A stretch of 64,000 nt of DNA from Prostheceraeus crozeri (Eukaryota > Platyhelminthes > Polycladida > Euryleptidae), in NCBI GenBank assembly GCA_907163375.1, contig CAJQUW010011034.1, positions 169,501 to 233,500 on the forward strand. Direction: 5' to 3'. The position numbers were made by a program, and so were the translations under genes. Position 1 is the first letter of the stretch. Each line of letters starts with the position of its first letter. Below, one piece after another: positions 34,502-46,879 of the stretch. Below the pieces are notes generated by a model. It saw only the letters and a program-made list of their open reading frames with translations. It was not told where the DNA came from and did no database searches.

Positions 34502-37500
34502 TCCTTTGCTGACAGCATATTGTTTGCCATTTCCAATAGCAAGCGATACACGAATTATCCATTCGAGAAGGAGCAAGTTGTGTGATGTGATGTGCCATTT
34601 CGATATTAAGGTTAAATACAATTCTTCCTTTCTAGGAAACCGAAGCGCGCGCAGATGAATCTAATTCTGTGATTCAGACAGTCATTCAGATAACTAAACC
34701 AGAATTATCTGCATACAGAAGTAATACCGCTTACTATCAGTACCATAAATTCAACTCCCGAGCACAAAAGTTTGAATCTTTTCGTCAAAGGCGAATCAAA
34801 ACATCAGTCAGAACTTAGTCAACTTCTGAGGATCCCATCAACCTTTTCACTCTTGAAGAACATGTCAGAATTGGAAATTCAAATCCGGCGTGTGCTCCCA
34901 CCCTCTTATTGGTTTCATGACCGATATCTCATTATTCGTCCATGGGGACGGACGTGGAGATTTATGGCTGACTTGTTGTGACAGCCGCTGGCAAATCTCC
35001 TGAGACATCCGTCAGATGAAACGGAACTTGGAGGAGTGGACAGAATCCTTTATCGTTTGTTGCCTTTGTGAAGTGCCGCGAGGGAACAACGGAAGTATGA
35101 ATTTCAAAGCGCTACTTTGAAGACAATGATATCAACATCCATCCATACACGAATCGGCTTAAATGATAGCGAAATGAATCGGATACGCAACATGGAATGA
35201 CTTCAAGTTTGAAATTAAACCGATCTTTGGGACAGTTTGCGGCGGATATGAGGCTGTTGATGTAGAGGATGCAAGAGACAGTAGGTGACATAGAAGTTTC
35301 CGGGATTGAACTGAAACAAAGTGAAGTCCTTCCATTTGTTGATATTTTTATGCTAAAATCCCATATTTCTTCTCAATCTGGACAGTATATCGCTAGATAA
35401 AAGTCGAAACTACAAATGAATTAGCAGTTCAAAGATTTATCGGAAATGGGTAATCTGAAACCTAATAAAACCACTGATGCCAGAGTGAGTGGGTCAGTTT
35501 CTCCATTTGTACTTTTTGCCAATTTTAAATATAATCGTTGTGTCTAAGAAGTTCAGTCGGTACTACAATCAGTAATTGAGTTAAATGCATTTTTAAAAAG
35601 TTTGATGTTTTACAGAATTCAAGTGCGCGACGCAGAATGGTAAGTACAAATCAAAATGGACCGCACTTTATATCGAACAGTGACGGCATAGAAATTGAAT
35701 CAGTCACAATCGTTTAAGCTGAATTAAATCATAATTACCGTATGATGCTTTCTTCCTGCTTGCTGATAAGGGTTCTACTATTTTTGTCTGCTTCGTTTCT
35801 GTTGTGATTTTAAAACTGAATGCTTGAATTGGGTGCATGAAGATATGCATGGATTTTTCAAATGGAAGTTTTTCCTTGATTTTAAGTTCATTGAAACGAT
35901 AATAATGTTTCAGTTTCTTCGGTGTGACTTGTTCACAATGATATTTGTAAACTCCTGAGGGAGGCCTTTTCGAGTTAGATCCGGTCTTTTGTTGCGAATT
36001 TAAATTTCAGTTTTCCAAGCTAATGATGTCCATAATTTCGTATTTCCAGTGCTTCTTGCAGGTATTTTGTGTTCTCTGACAGATTTCAAAAGGTGAACAA
36101 GCACTGTATGATAAGTTGCTTAAGATTAATGCTGTGGTTTCAACATTATCGTTAGAATAATTAAGCAAGTTCGCTGAAAAAGAGATTCCATGAATGTTGG
36201 TGGCATACGAAGACATCTTAGACTTTTGTGATTGTGTTCCATTTCATCCTTTAGATTTTTTTAAATTTTAAAACCCTGCAAAAAGAATGCGCTGATTCTT
36301 TGTTTAACAATCTTCTATACGTTCTACAAAATTCTAGGTCACGAGTTCCGATAAGGGTTAAGTGAATCTAAGTATAGCTTACCTTAGCGAAGAAACCGTT
36401 AGGAAATGAGAAGATGTGCTGCTGATCGATATTAGAGGTCAACTACGTGTATGTTGTTTATGGCCGGGCTTTGCCGGGCATCCTGTAGTTACAAAACATA
36501 GCACACAACCATGGAAAAATAATAGCAGACATTAATTTTCATAATTTTTCAGAACACTATTGTAAAAAACTTGAACCAAGAGAGATAAATGAGAGCGCTT
36601 CTTTTTTGTGTACATGTATTAGTTGCGCAGTGATTGTATAAAACCAGGTAGTAGGACAACAAAGGGGGTTGTGTGAAATTAGTCAAGAATGACGCGATAT
36701 CATTGTACATGTGTACTATTTTATGACAATTTTTTCATGAAACCTGCTGCTTGATGCATTCTGAATAATATGCCCGCAACACGTGCCATAACAAGAAACG
36801 TATTTCCACATGTAGAGCTCATATGATTATGTGTTTCTTTTGACTTGAATAAAGTGAATTAGAACTTGTGCACCAGAGCCAGTTTATCGCATTACTTCAA
36901 AAATCGAAAGCAGGAACAGCTGCTTAAAATTATAGAAATCTGCAGCTCGTAGGGCAATGAAACCTCGCATAGACACGCCGCGGTTTCTTGTCCTAATGAA
37001 TTGAATGTATTTAAGGATGTTGAAGAATTGGTTTTATTATCTCTGGAGAATAGAACCAGGATGATGTCATCAATGCTTCTTTTCTCTGGTTTTCAATATG
37101 TTTATTTTTTTAGATTTCGAAAGCATTTTGGAGTTTGGATAATGCTATCGAAGTAAAATAGCAATATTCATGACATTTCCAATCTAATTGATAAATTTGT
37201 TTCCACAGTCTCAGAACATCATGATGAATAGAGTGAGTAGTGATGGAGAATTTCCGAGGATGACAAACAATGGTCTCGGATGAGAATGGATCAGTAGCGC
37301 GGTGTCGGAGTGAGTTGACAAGGTGAGGAGATGATCACGAGCTGTGAACTGGATGAAGGTGACTGATTTGGGTCACAGCCAAACACACACCGCCGCCGAG
37401 AGAATGAGCATCGCTCGAATGTGAGCATTTGGCAGTGTAGCTGAGAGAGAAAACAAGTGTTTGAAGTACCGCAGAGAGCCGTGAGCATCGGTAGTAAGGA

Positions 37501-38305
37501 ATTTGTTGACGGCACTTGAGACACATTCAACAATTCGTCAAAGGGACTGGAAGCGATGTCTTTTCCACGTGAATGCCAAATATTTCCCATGAGGAGACGA
37601 ATTCATAATTCCTGTTGAAAAACATCTACAGCGGCGCTGAAATGTTTTCTTCAAGACAGAAGCTAGCGGGTTGTTGAGAAATTATTTGAGAAACAAAGCC
37701 GAGTGAAGACAAAACAGAGGCGGAAATGACCTCGGAATATGACAGAGGGGATAATGAGGTACAGACAATAATGAATATTCTACATTTCAATACAAAGTAT
37801 TTCGATGTTTGACGTGTTCATTGTCTCAATCATCTTTGTATTCTTACAGCAATAATGTTGAAAGAGCTTACTTAGACTCTTATACTCTTAGCTTACTTAG
37901 ACGCTTATACGAATTTAGTAAGAGCATTTTTGGAATTATCTGCGAGAAACCTAAACTTGTCAGTTTTATGAGAAGCACAAATTTGGTAGTTTGATCAACA
38001 CTGCTGTATTCCTATGAATACCATGTTTCATGTTTAAAATTTACGTAAGAGATCTATCTAAACGATGCAATGTGAATGCTTAGAGTCAGTTATCAAGAGT
38101 TAAGAGCTTATCGATGCGCCTACATGCATGTAGCCTTTATCAATATGACATGTTACTTCTTCAAATAAAGTATTTCCTAAAAGTAACACAATACGTAATA
38201 TTTAGATGTATCCTCAGCTGAAATATGAGAGCATTTCACATCTCTTGAATACTTGGATTTTCATCCAATATCATGATTCCTGATATTTACTCGACTAATC
38301 AATTA
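34502..38305. other. Intergenic DNA, 3.8 kb, nothing firm
   Basis: I find no host exon, RNA gene or complete element. At about 36460-36485 GCCGGGC occurs twice around TTT (GCCGGGCTTTGCCGGGC), a local GC-rich spot. Open frames at 34772-34981, 36007-36216 and 37291-37590 show no domain. Confidence 0.45.
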
Positions 38306-38308
38306 TCT

Positions 38309-39480
38309 AGACGCTCAAGGGTTTAATCATGGTTTCCTGACTTGGCTCTTGTCGTATCTGAATTCGAGGACGCTTTGTGTGAAAGTTTTGAACGCCTATG
38401 GTCCAAATGTTTCTGTGTATTCAGGGGTCCCCTAGGCTGTGCTCTAGAGCCATTCTTATTCGGCGCATTTATGAACTCAGTTGACTTCTTTGCTCATCAC
38501 ATCGAGTGCAGTAAACACACTGACGACATAACCATTATAGAAGGTGTGCCTGCAAATTGCATATCATCCATGAGCACCTGTGAAATGTGGATTTCCGGGC
38601 TAACTTTGAACATTATTAAATGCAGACTTCTGCCCATTACGTCTACTCGATCGGATGCACATTTTGTCTTAAATGTGAACACAGCACGAGATTCCCACAT
38701 TAAGAATTAGTGGAGATACTGGGAGTTACACCAAGCGATCGCCTTAAGTGGAATCTCCTCATCTAATCTCCTCCTCATCATTCATGTAAGTTCACTTGCA
38801 ACGACTTCAAACAATTCCATAATTGTAAAAATTCGCTGATAATTTGGTTTATATACAATCTTATACTAAAACCTCAGATATTGTGAAGGAAATAAATTGT
38901 GAAATTCAAAACTGTAATGATTGGTGTAGTAATCATGGTTTATATCTGAATAATGGCAGGACAAACATAATGCATGTACGGAAAGGCAAGGAAGTCCCAT
39001 CACCAGTAACCAATGTCTCAACAACTACTAAAATTCTCGGTGTAATCTTTCAGCAAAATCTGAAATGGAATGAACATGTTGATAATACGGTCAAAACAGC
39101 CAATAGTTGACTTTACTTTATTCGAAGACTGAGAACTTACCTTCAACGTCATGACCTCATCGTCATCTACAATTCATTTGTGAGAAGCATTCTCGAATAT
39201 AATCCTCTCTTCTTGGGAATCGATGCTAATAATGACGCGAAACTTGAGAAGATCGAGCAAAGAGCCCATCGGATGAGGTTGCAGTTGCGCAGAATTTACC
39301 CCACTATGCATTCGGAGACAACACCAGAGTGTTAAATTTTCACCAAGATGATGAAAGAAGACGATATTCTCCATGATCTCATGCCCCCTCTACTCCGATT
39401 CTTGCAAAAGTGCTGCCAACCGATTTCAAAATCTCATCGAAGAAGTGCGTCCTTTGTAACAAGCTGTTGTTTAATATATA
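38309..39480 (+). pseudogene. CR1/L2-like LINE, palm and thumb, multiple breaks
   Basis: Several frames together give a colinear RT: FLTWLLSYLNSRTLCVKVLN, VSVYSGVP then GCALEPFLFGAFMNSVD (motif B), and KHTDDITII, in which the motif-C DD is kept. A second frame (38844-39110) reads EINCEIQNCNDWCSNHGLYL, then TKILGVIFQQNLKWNEHVD. A third continues RHDLIVIYNSFVRSILEY and KIEQRAHRM. A final stretch matches the usual LHDLMPPLL end. Stops and frameshifts occur between blocks, so the copy is dead. It is the longest palm-plus-thumb LINE copy in the window; fingers and endonuclease are missing. Confidence 0.87.
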
Positions 39481-39871
39481 ATCGAATGTATGCTCGTACT
39501 CACAATGGATAACGATGTCCATAAGTTTATTTGCTCAATACTCTTTTTTTGTGAGCATTCAATTTCTGTAACTTAATGATTTTTACTTTTTTAATTGAAA
39601 TAAAAAGCAACACAAAAAAATCTCTAGCATTCTAAGAGCTACATCTTAACGTTAGCATATAATATGGTGCATGAAATAGACAGTTTCGACTGCGAATCCT
39701 ATTCAGATATTTCACAGCATTACACATCTCTATTATCACATGCTACCTGCTTTCGGCTGCTTGCCGACGATTCTACTTAAAAAACTTGAGAAGTTTACCC
39801 ACAAACTAATTTGCGGTGACTCTTGTGCGTGTCATAAATTTCCAGACATATCGCACCCCAACGTATTATGT

Positions 39872-40632
39872 CAGAGCTGAAAGCGGATCCGCGGCTCAAT
39901 GGGTTACAGGTCGTCGGGTCTCTGTTTTTGACCGGCTCACCCTGTGACCCATGCTGACCTTTTTTTGAATGAATATTTTAATCAACTTTAATTTTGGGTT
40001 TTTACTGCTGGTTAAACTATTCTTCTTCAATGGTGGTACAACAAGAAAAAGAATTTCCTGCTCTATAAGTGCTGTGGCACGCTCCGTGCTGGTTTTGCAA
40101 GGTTGCAGTACTGAATCCGGAAGAGATTCTACATTTAATGCATAGTATCGTAAAGCCAGAGCCTCTGTGAATCCGGAATGTTACAAAAAAACTCGAATAT
40201 ATTTTCTGCTACCATGCCAGACTTGTGAGCGAATGAAAGCTGAAGATTGCATGAAAATTGAAAAATTGTGTTAATTGCAAATGTTATATGCAAACTGTGT
40301 TTTGTTCATGTAGGCTATCAATGTTATGTTCTATTATTCCATAGTGGTATCATGACATACATGCGTTTGTAAAACCATGATTATTCAATTCCTGAGTTAA
40401 TTTAGATCAGATACACGATCATGTTTTCATGAGCAATTCCATACATTCATTTCAGAGATCATTTAATCCTGGTTTTTTTCTTTATATATACGTATATGTA
40501 AGCTAAAATTATCATGATCTGTTAAACATGCACTAATTCATGATTGAATTAGATTTAAATTTAATCTCTGGAAATGTCGGTTATGGGTTGAGCGGGTCAC
40601 GGGTCACTAATGGTGGCCCGTTTTCAGCTCTG
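39872..40632. mobile_element. Non-autonomous hAT element (CAGAGCTGAAA ends)
   Basis: The left end CAGAGCTGAAAGCGGATC and the right end (opposite strand CAGAGCTGAAAACGGGCC) are inverted repeats. The flanking octamers TATTATGT (39864-39871) and TATCATGT (40633-40640) match at 7 of 8. Subterminal blocks of GGGT(T/C)AC-like motifs occur near both ends. The 761-bp body has no recognised transposase. Confidence 0.7.
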
Positions 40633-40894
40633 TATCATGTATACATGTTGATTACCGGAACAATCAGAAAAATGCTCTTCAAATCCATTGCATCATATTT
40701 TGCCTTTCTCATATCACGTATTTTTTAGACAACTCAGAATGCCCTTTTGTAAAACAACTTGTAGATCTGCTTCCTTTTGCCTTATGCAGTATCTCTGTAC
40801 AATTCTCAGTGACATTATTTACTTATTAATACGACTGAGAAGTCACACATCAAATTGATAATTTAGTAAACATTACCTCTCTAAGGCTGTCATG

Positions 40895-41112
40895 CCACGA
40901 TGATTTGAAAAATATTATTCTTCCTTCTATATTGCTATCATGATCAGTCAAATCCGTGTGAAATTTTCAAAAATGTAAAAATTTATTTGTCTAACATATG
41001 TGGTACTGGGTTCATGTACTCGAGTTCATTTAATAAAATCGAAACTGCATGCGCATTAGGTATTTATTTAATGCTGAGTCGATACTCTACCTAACGCACT
41101 TACTCTTTGATT
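40895..41112 (+). repeat. Family C repeat, copy C3 (partial)
   Basis: About 220 bp match the 3' part of copies C1 and C2: GCTATCATGATCAGTCAAAT, TTCATTTAATAAAATCGAAA, TGC(A/G)CATT, then CGATACTCTACCTAA. Confidence 0.7.
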
Positions 41113-44100
41113 GATTGGTCTAAAAACTTCAGTGTGATTGGTTCAACTTTGAAAGCATTTCGTAGTGGTTAGTGGCGACAAAGTTTCAGACGCGAAAAAA
41201 TATCGATTCCTTGTTTCTCAGCAACTTTCGTTGGCTGGTCAAAGCAGACAACAAAAGCCCTGCGAAACTCCAAATATTCTTCGACACATTCTGTATAGCG
41301 CTTAGAAGAAAACGCTAAAATTAAGTGTCTTTTTCAATATGAATTATTGATTTTTGCTGATGGTGACAATATTTTGTCATCCTTTTACACTTAGAGCACT
41401 TCTCAGTGCCACATGGGATTCAGTGGTGTAGGGAGAAACTTTGGTTAGTGGAGAAACAGCAAACATCGTCAAGTCCTGGTAAACACCATGCACTTCATCA
41501 ATCAGACCGTATCACATAACTTGAATTCTAAACTACCATATTAGCTTATTTACCATCTGCAGAAATCATGTATCATCAGAAAAACATTTTTCCATGTTCA
41601 GACAGCTTTTGTGGAAACTTTAAACATTTTGAGAAATAATCTAAATGAAAGTGTAAATCCGTGGTTTGGTTCTTTTGCTAGATAAGTCGCCTCTTCGTGT
41701 AATACTCCTATAACTTGCCATGACGTCATGAATTTTGCATTTAATTAAGTCACAGATTTACATTTCATAAAACATATCTGGGCATGCTAAAAGCAACTCA
41801 AAATGCGAGGTCGGACTAAGCTATTGAAAATAAGTTCTCTTTACTCACTTTCAAGGAAAAGCGGGTCATGCTCTTTCGCCGTGTTGCTTTCTGGCAAAAA
41901 TGCATTTGCGCCCGAGAAAACCACGCACTTGCGCCACCCTACGATAACCTGTGGCATTTCTAGTTGAAATTATAATATTACATGCTAAATTATGTTCAGT
42001 GTTAGTCCTGCGCATCCAATATTTTTAGAATGCTTATGCGCATACATAGTACTGCAACAACTACACCGACGTTTCCAATCCATGAGATGAAGAAAAAATG
42101 TACATAGTAAAATAGAGTATGCATAATGTATTTGGCGATGCACATACATTATGTGAAGAGCACTTATCTAGCTATCATTTCACTCATAGAACATCGCAAG
42201 CATCTGCAGTTGCCGTAAGCCAATTAACTTTCATCATCTAATGTATCACTTCACAATTGTTCATAAATGACAGAATTTACATTTGGCGCAAATGCGTAAT
42301 TTTTGTGATGCAATTGCAAAAGTCCCGAAAACTGTGACTTGTTGTCTCATTTGTGAGCAACAATCAAGCCAATAAAGACACGGATGACATTCATTCCCTT
42401 GAATACATCCTACGTCTGACAAAGAATCGGACCGAAGTTCAAGGACGACTGTGGATTTTCAAAGTTGCTAGAGCACATGATTGCTTTACATTTTACATAC
42501 ACCCAAATTCGCGATGATTCGATGCATCAGAAATCTTGGAATTCTTTCCTGCTTCAGTTACGAATGAGAGCTGCCAGATCGTCTCCCATGCAATCTCATA
42601 GATTATTGCAATGTTGCGTAAGACAGCAACTGATAAAGATATTGGCGACTCATCGTCAATTTCAAAAGCACCGACTCACTTGAGTTGACTTTGTCGGCGT
42701 CCGAGTTGAATTAATTGCGCATTGTTTGATCGCTTGGACAAGTGGCTGGACAAACGATTGAGTAAGTTACCGGCAATTAATCAACTTTTAACTACCCGCC
42801 TCGTGCAAGTCGAATGCGAATATGATTAGACTTTGGGAAATAAAAAGTTCTCTACACCCTTGCGATCAGACAAGGCAAATATATTGACTCCATTTCCGAC
42901 GAATGCAAATAGCTCTCGGGGATACTTAGGTATTATAAAATTGTGATCATTTTGTTGCCCACGACGCCAAATAATGGCATCATAGCGTCAAACAGAGCGA
43001 CATCAGATTGTCTGAAATTCAATTGTTGATGCAGAGCCGCATACGAAATCTCAGTTGCTTAATTATATGCAAAATTGAAATCGACTTTTGTCTCTGATGT
43101 CAAGTGGAGAAATTAAAAGAATTATCAAGATTTAACAATGAATCATTCATTCATTCATAGTTTAACTAACTGGCTATAAAAATTAACGGTTTGTTAAAAC
43201 ATCATGAGAACATCAGTTCAAGCAATTATAGGTCTAAACTCTCTATTGTGAGCCTTTTGTGTCCCTTATACCTTCATTATGATATTATTTATTACTAGAT
43301 AGCGAGAATTTAGGTGAATCATCTAAAATAAATTTTTTACCTCAATTCCAGATATTATGTAAAAACACCTAAATCACCTAAATATTGTCATTGCGACAAA
43401 ACTTACCATTTGATTAACTAATCTACTGACATCGGAAAACATTGAGAAAATCGTGGTAACGAATTACTTTCATAATCGGAATAATGAAGACATTGATGAG
43501 TGATTTCTGGGTAGTGCCACATGTTTCTGGTCATAGTTTCTAATTCTTTAATGTACATTAATAGAATTTACATTGCATTTGAAATTCGAGTAATTTTGAT
43601 CTGTTTGATACATACACAATTGTACAATTGAATTGTCAATGCACAATTTGAAACATATATAGGCCTACTTAGTTGTTGATGTTTGATCTGTGCAGCTGTT
43701 ATAGCTTGAAATAAAATCGTTCCGAATCGCGATTTAATCTAGGACTCACTTGTCATTATCTTTTCTCTAATTCTATTTTAAACTTATACGTAGATTATTG
43801 TCGCAGTATTTGTTTACAAATTAATAACCGAAAAAAGCAAAATTCATGAACATAAACAAAAAATACCATCGCTCTCAATGAATTGTTGTGAGTCTTCATT
43901 CTTACAAGTCTTCAGTTAGACATGATTTTTTTCGTTCATTGACGGCAGGCAAATCTATTGATTCGAGTGAGATCAGCTTTACGCCAGCTCTCGACATCAG
44001 GGTGACATCAGTATAATGAAGCTCATCGTGATCCCTCATAAACAATAGTTGAAGAGTCAGCGACACACAATAGCCTTTTACGCGAGTCAGTCGGCATCCC

Positions 44101-44985
44101 TCTACGAGTGAGGAAGAGGCGGATCAGAGGACAAACAATCGCGGCAAGGGTGGCCGAGCAGAAGACAATCGATCAGCGTCCTGCTAGTAGAAGCGCAGAG
44201 GCAAATCAAGTGCGGCAAAGGCGGCTGAAGTGTGGTGACAGTGACTTATCAATTCCCGAGACTGCTGCTGCTGAACTCTTGGTGTTGATGATCTCCTGGA
44301 CTTATAACAGTGTGTTGACGTGAACGCTGAAAATGTCCTTTTAAGGACCATCACCTGCCCTTATTATTTATTTTAAACTCACATTAAACAATAAAGTTGT
44401 TTAATCATTTTCCATCTTTTATTTTGGGTAATACGGAAGCGTAGCGTAACATGAATCTAGATATCTTAATGGATTTTTGATTTACCTATGTATACAACCT
44501 AAATTTTTAAAATTATTCACCTAAAAAACCTAAAATGACAAAAATTTTCACCTACGATGTCGGTGTCTATTTGTTGCTATTCGGGCTTGAATGTAAAATT
44601 AGAATAAGAAGTCAAAAGTTGAACATGTGGATCTGGTTAAGTGACCCGGGTTAACCTTCTATCATCAATGTTGAGTGCTTGTGCGTATTTATTTAGTGTG
44701 ACGTTAACACAACGCTTGCAACGCTGAAATGTTCGGAATCTTGGTGAGCAATAGAATTTTTTATAATTTTAGCAGCAACAACGACGCACTTCATTTTCCA
44801 CGCATACATGTCTGATATTTATTTTCTACAAGCTCGTCTTCAGAACTTAAGGAGGATTCTCGCATGAATAAGTGCCAAGTTGAAACTCCTGTTGATTATT
44901 AAGTTGAACCTTCGACTGGCTTTCTATACATGTAATTCACGTGGCAGTGCTGCTTGCATCCCCGCAAGTAAGTGTAATCCAGTTA
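41113..44985. other. Intergenic DNA, 3.9 kb, nothing firm
   Basis: No gene is confirmed. A plus-strand frame at 44108-44323 is rich in Arg, Ala and Gln (RGQTIAARVAEQK, ANQVRQRRLK), recalling low-complexity regions found upstream of some Helitron or helicase genes, but nothing else supports that. Sequences around 43309-43385 and 44515-44560 share TTAGGTGA in both orientations and may be ends of an old element. Confidence 0.4.
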
Positions 44986-44989
44986 ATTC

Positions 44990-45170
44990 TCCTTGGCACA
45001 GTGGTTAAGTGCTCAACCTAGCGATTCTTCGTTCCATAGGTCGAGCCCCGAGGGTGTCATTGGAAGTCGTCAGGAAGGGCATCCGGACTAAAAGGTCACA
45101 ACGCTGACTCTGTCAGCACCGTCGAAGCCGAAATAGGGGGGAGTAGTGACGTTAAACCATCATTCATTTA
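44990..45170 (+). repeat. tRNA-derived SINE
   Basis: A tRNA-like head has box A-like TGGCACAGTGGTTAAGTGC (about 44994-45012) and box B-like GGTCGAGCCCCG (45039-45050) at tRNA spacing. A non-tRNA body follows with CGTCAGGAAGGGCATCCGG, and the copy ends near CATTCATTTA (about 45170). This head, body and short tail layout is typical of SINEs. The anticodon arm is degenerate, so it is not a functional tRNA. Confidence 0.65.
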
Positions 45171-45194
45171 ATTAAGTTGTTTCAGTCATTCACT

Positions 45195-45360
45195 TGCTTG
45201 TTATCAGGTGATAAACATATGCGCTAACTGTCTTGCCGTGTGGATTGATCATTTTCCGAGGTTTCTGGCTGACCTGAGATCGAATCCTGGTCGGAACACT
45301 TGCGGACGTTGCGGTCGTAAAGGTAGGGTGCTAGCGTCTATATTTGGACTTGATTTGTGT
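45195..45360 (+). repeat. Second tRNA-derived SINE head
   Basis: A box A-like region (TTGCCGTGTGGATTGATC, about 45233-45250) and a box B-like GATCGAATCCTGG (45278-45290) lie at tRNA-like spacing, with GAGGTTTCTGGCTGACC between them. The sequence differs from the SINE just upstream, so it is a different family. The body end is unclear. Confidence 0.5.
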
Positions 45361-46451
45361 CTCACTCATGTAAATCATTACAAGCCGATCGTACGCTAAA
45401 AATGGAGCAATGCAGTACCTACGCAAATTTACCATTGGATACTCGCAGATTCTGCTGGATATTCAAATGGAAGTCAGCGTGTACATTTGACACTGAATAT
45501 CAAGTTACAAGGGTAATAAAGACGATTGACTATTGAATAAATTGACAATCTCAAAACTTGCCTTGATGTGTAGAGGAAAGATGAGGGATGTCGATAGGCT
45601 TGCCATGTTGCATGTTGATATATGGCTAATGTTATGCTACATTTATTTTTGGTAAAAATCTAACCCTTCCCGCCCATTTAGGAATCTATCTAGGCCTAGT
45701 TCATTATTTTCATGGATTTCAATTTAGGGTTTAAAAACATTATTTGCTTTAATGTCAGGTTTCACAGCCCTGCCGAAAACCCGTGTTTAATGCACGGTTA
45801 TGAAAGTTTGAAAACCCACTTTCTGTTCCTGTGGTGTTTCCGTTGAAACGGTTCATTTCGTTCCTTTAGTAATACAGTTATTCGATTGATATACATGTAG
45901 TAAAATAGGCCTTATCTAAGTTAGAAAATTGCGCCACGCAATTACTACTAATGTCTTGCGTAAAGGAGTAAAAGTTCGTGAACATTATTGCATAGTTGCT
46001 ATCAAATCGTCTTGACGACAACGTAGGATACTTATGGAAGCTAATAAACGCTATCAAGTCCAATATTAAATAAATAAAACATGTAGGTGTTGCATGCTAT
46101 ATCGCTTTTCATAATTTGAAAAAAATCTGAGAAAAAATGCGATGCGTCTATGAAGCGACAAAGCTACAAAGCAAACAATGAAAGCAGAACAAACTTTTAG
46201 AGACAATGTTTTCTAAAATCATGTTTTCAATCAAGTCATGTGTTTAACCCTCGTGGATGAAGACTGAGTACACACGAACAATTTTTGAAGAAATAGTACA
46301 GCAGGAAAATACGAGCTCGTGCATGATGTTTAAAAAAGTGACGAAGCGAATCGAATCATAATGAGGCCAAAACGTGCCGACCCCGAGACTGGATCTGGAC
46401 CAAAACGCTTTGCCTAGTTATAATTCTGCGCTACGAATATTTGACAAATTG
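45361..46451. other. Intergenic DNA, nothing recognised
   Basis: No supportable gene or element. It includes one TAGGCCTA at about 45691. Confidence 0.5.
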
Positions 46452-46879
46452 GAATTAGGGTTCAAAAAATATTTTTTGAATAAAAGATATTTTTTACATT
46501 TTTGTACTGTTTGGGGTTCTTTAGATGTTTTGATTTCTTCAAATCTCCTTTAAACATATATTTAATTTTTTGGACTATCTCAAATGCATACAGTCACCTG
46601 ATAATGGTCCTCGGTTTCTGCACGTATGTCACGTGTTCTACCTGGCAAGTAAACGTGTTCGGGCATTATTCGCACACGTGAACGAACTCATCTAGGTGAC
46701 TAAGAAAGGATTCAAAAAATGCACCGTCAAGAATAATTTCGTCGAAGAAGCAAATCCAACACCTCCGCAACCACCCGACGCGATCCTCACGCGATAGAGA
46801 ATGTGGGTCAACACTGCACTAATTCTGAGGATTCAGAATCGATTACACAATACAAGGCGATCATCAGAACCACAGACTT
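46452..46879 (+). mobile_element. Left part of a hAT element related to 27591-29597
   Basis: TAGGGTTCAAAAAATATTTT resembles the left end of the hAT at 27591. The following AT-rich leader is similar, and a downstream AAGCAAATCCAACACCTCCG block aligns with AAGCAATCCAACACTTCCAC near 27915. No right end was found. The remnant stops where the Penelope-like sequence begins, so it was probably truncated by that insertion. Confidence 0.5.

Noticed and set aside
37291-37590. Cysteine-containing 99-codon minus-strand frame
   Set aside because: No recognisable zinc-finger spacing, no splice context and overlapping frames on the same strand.
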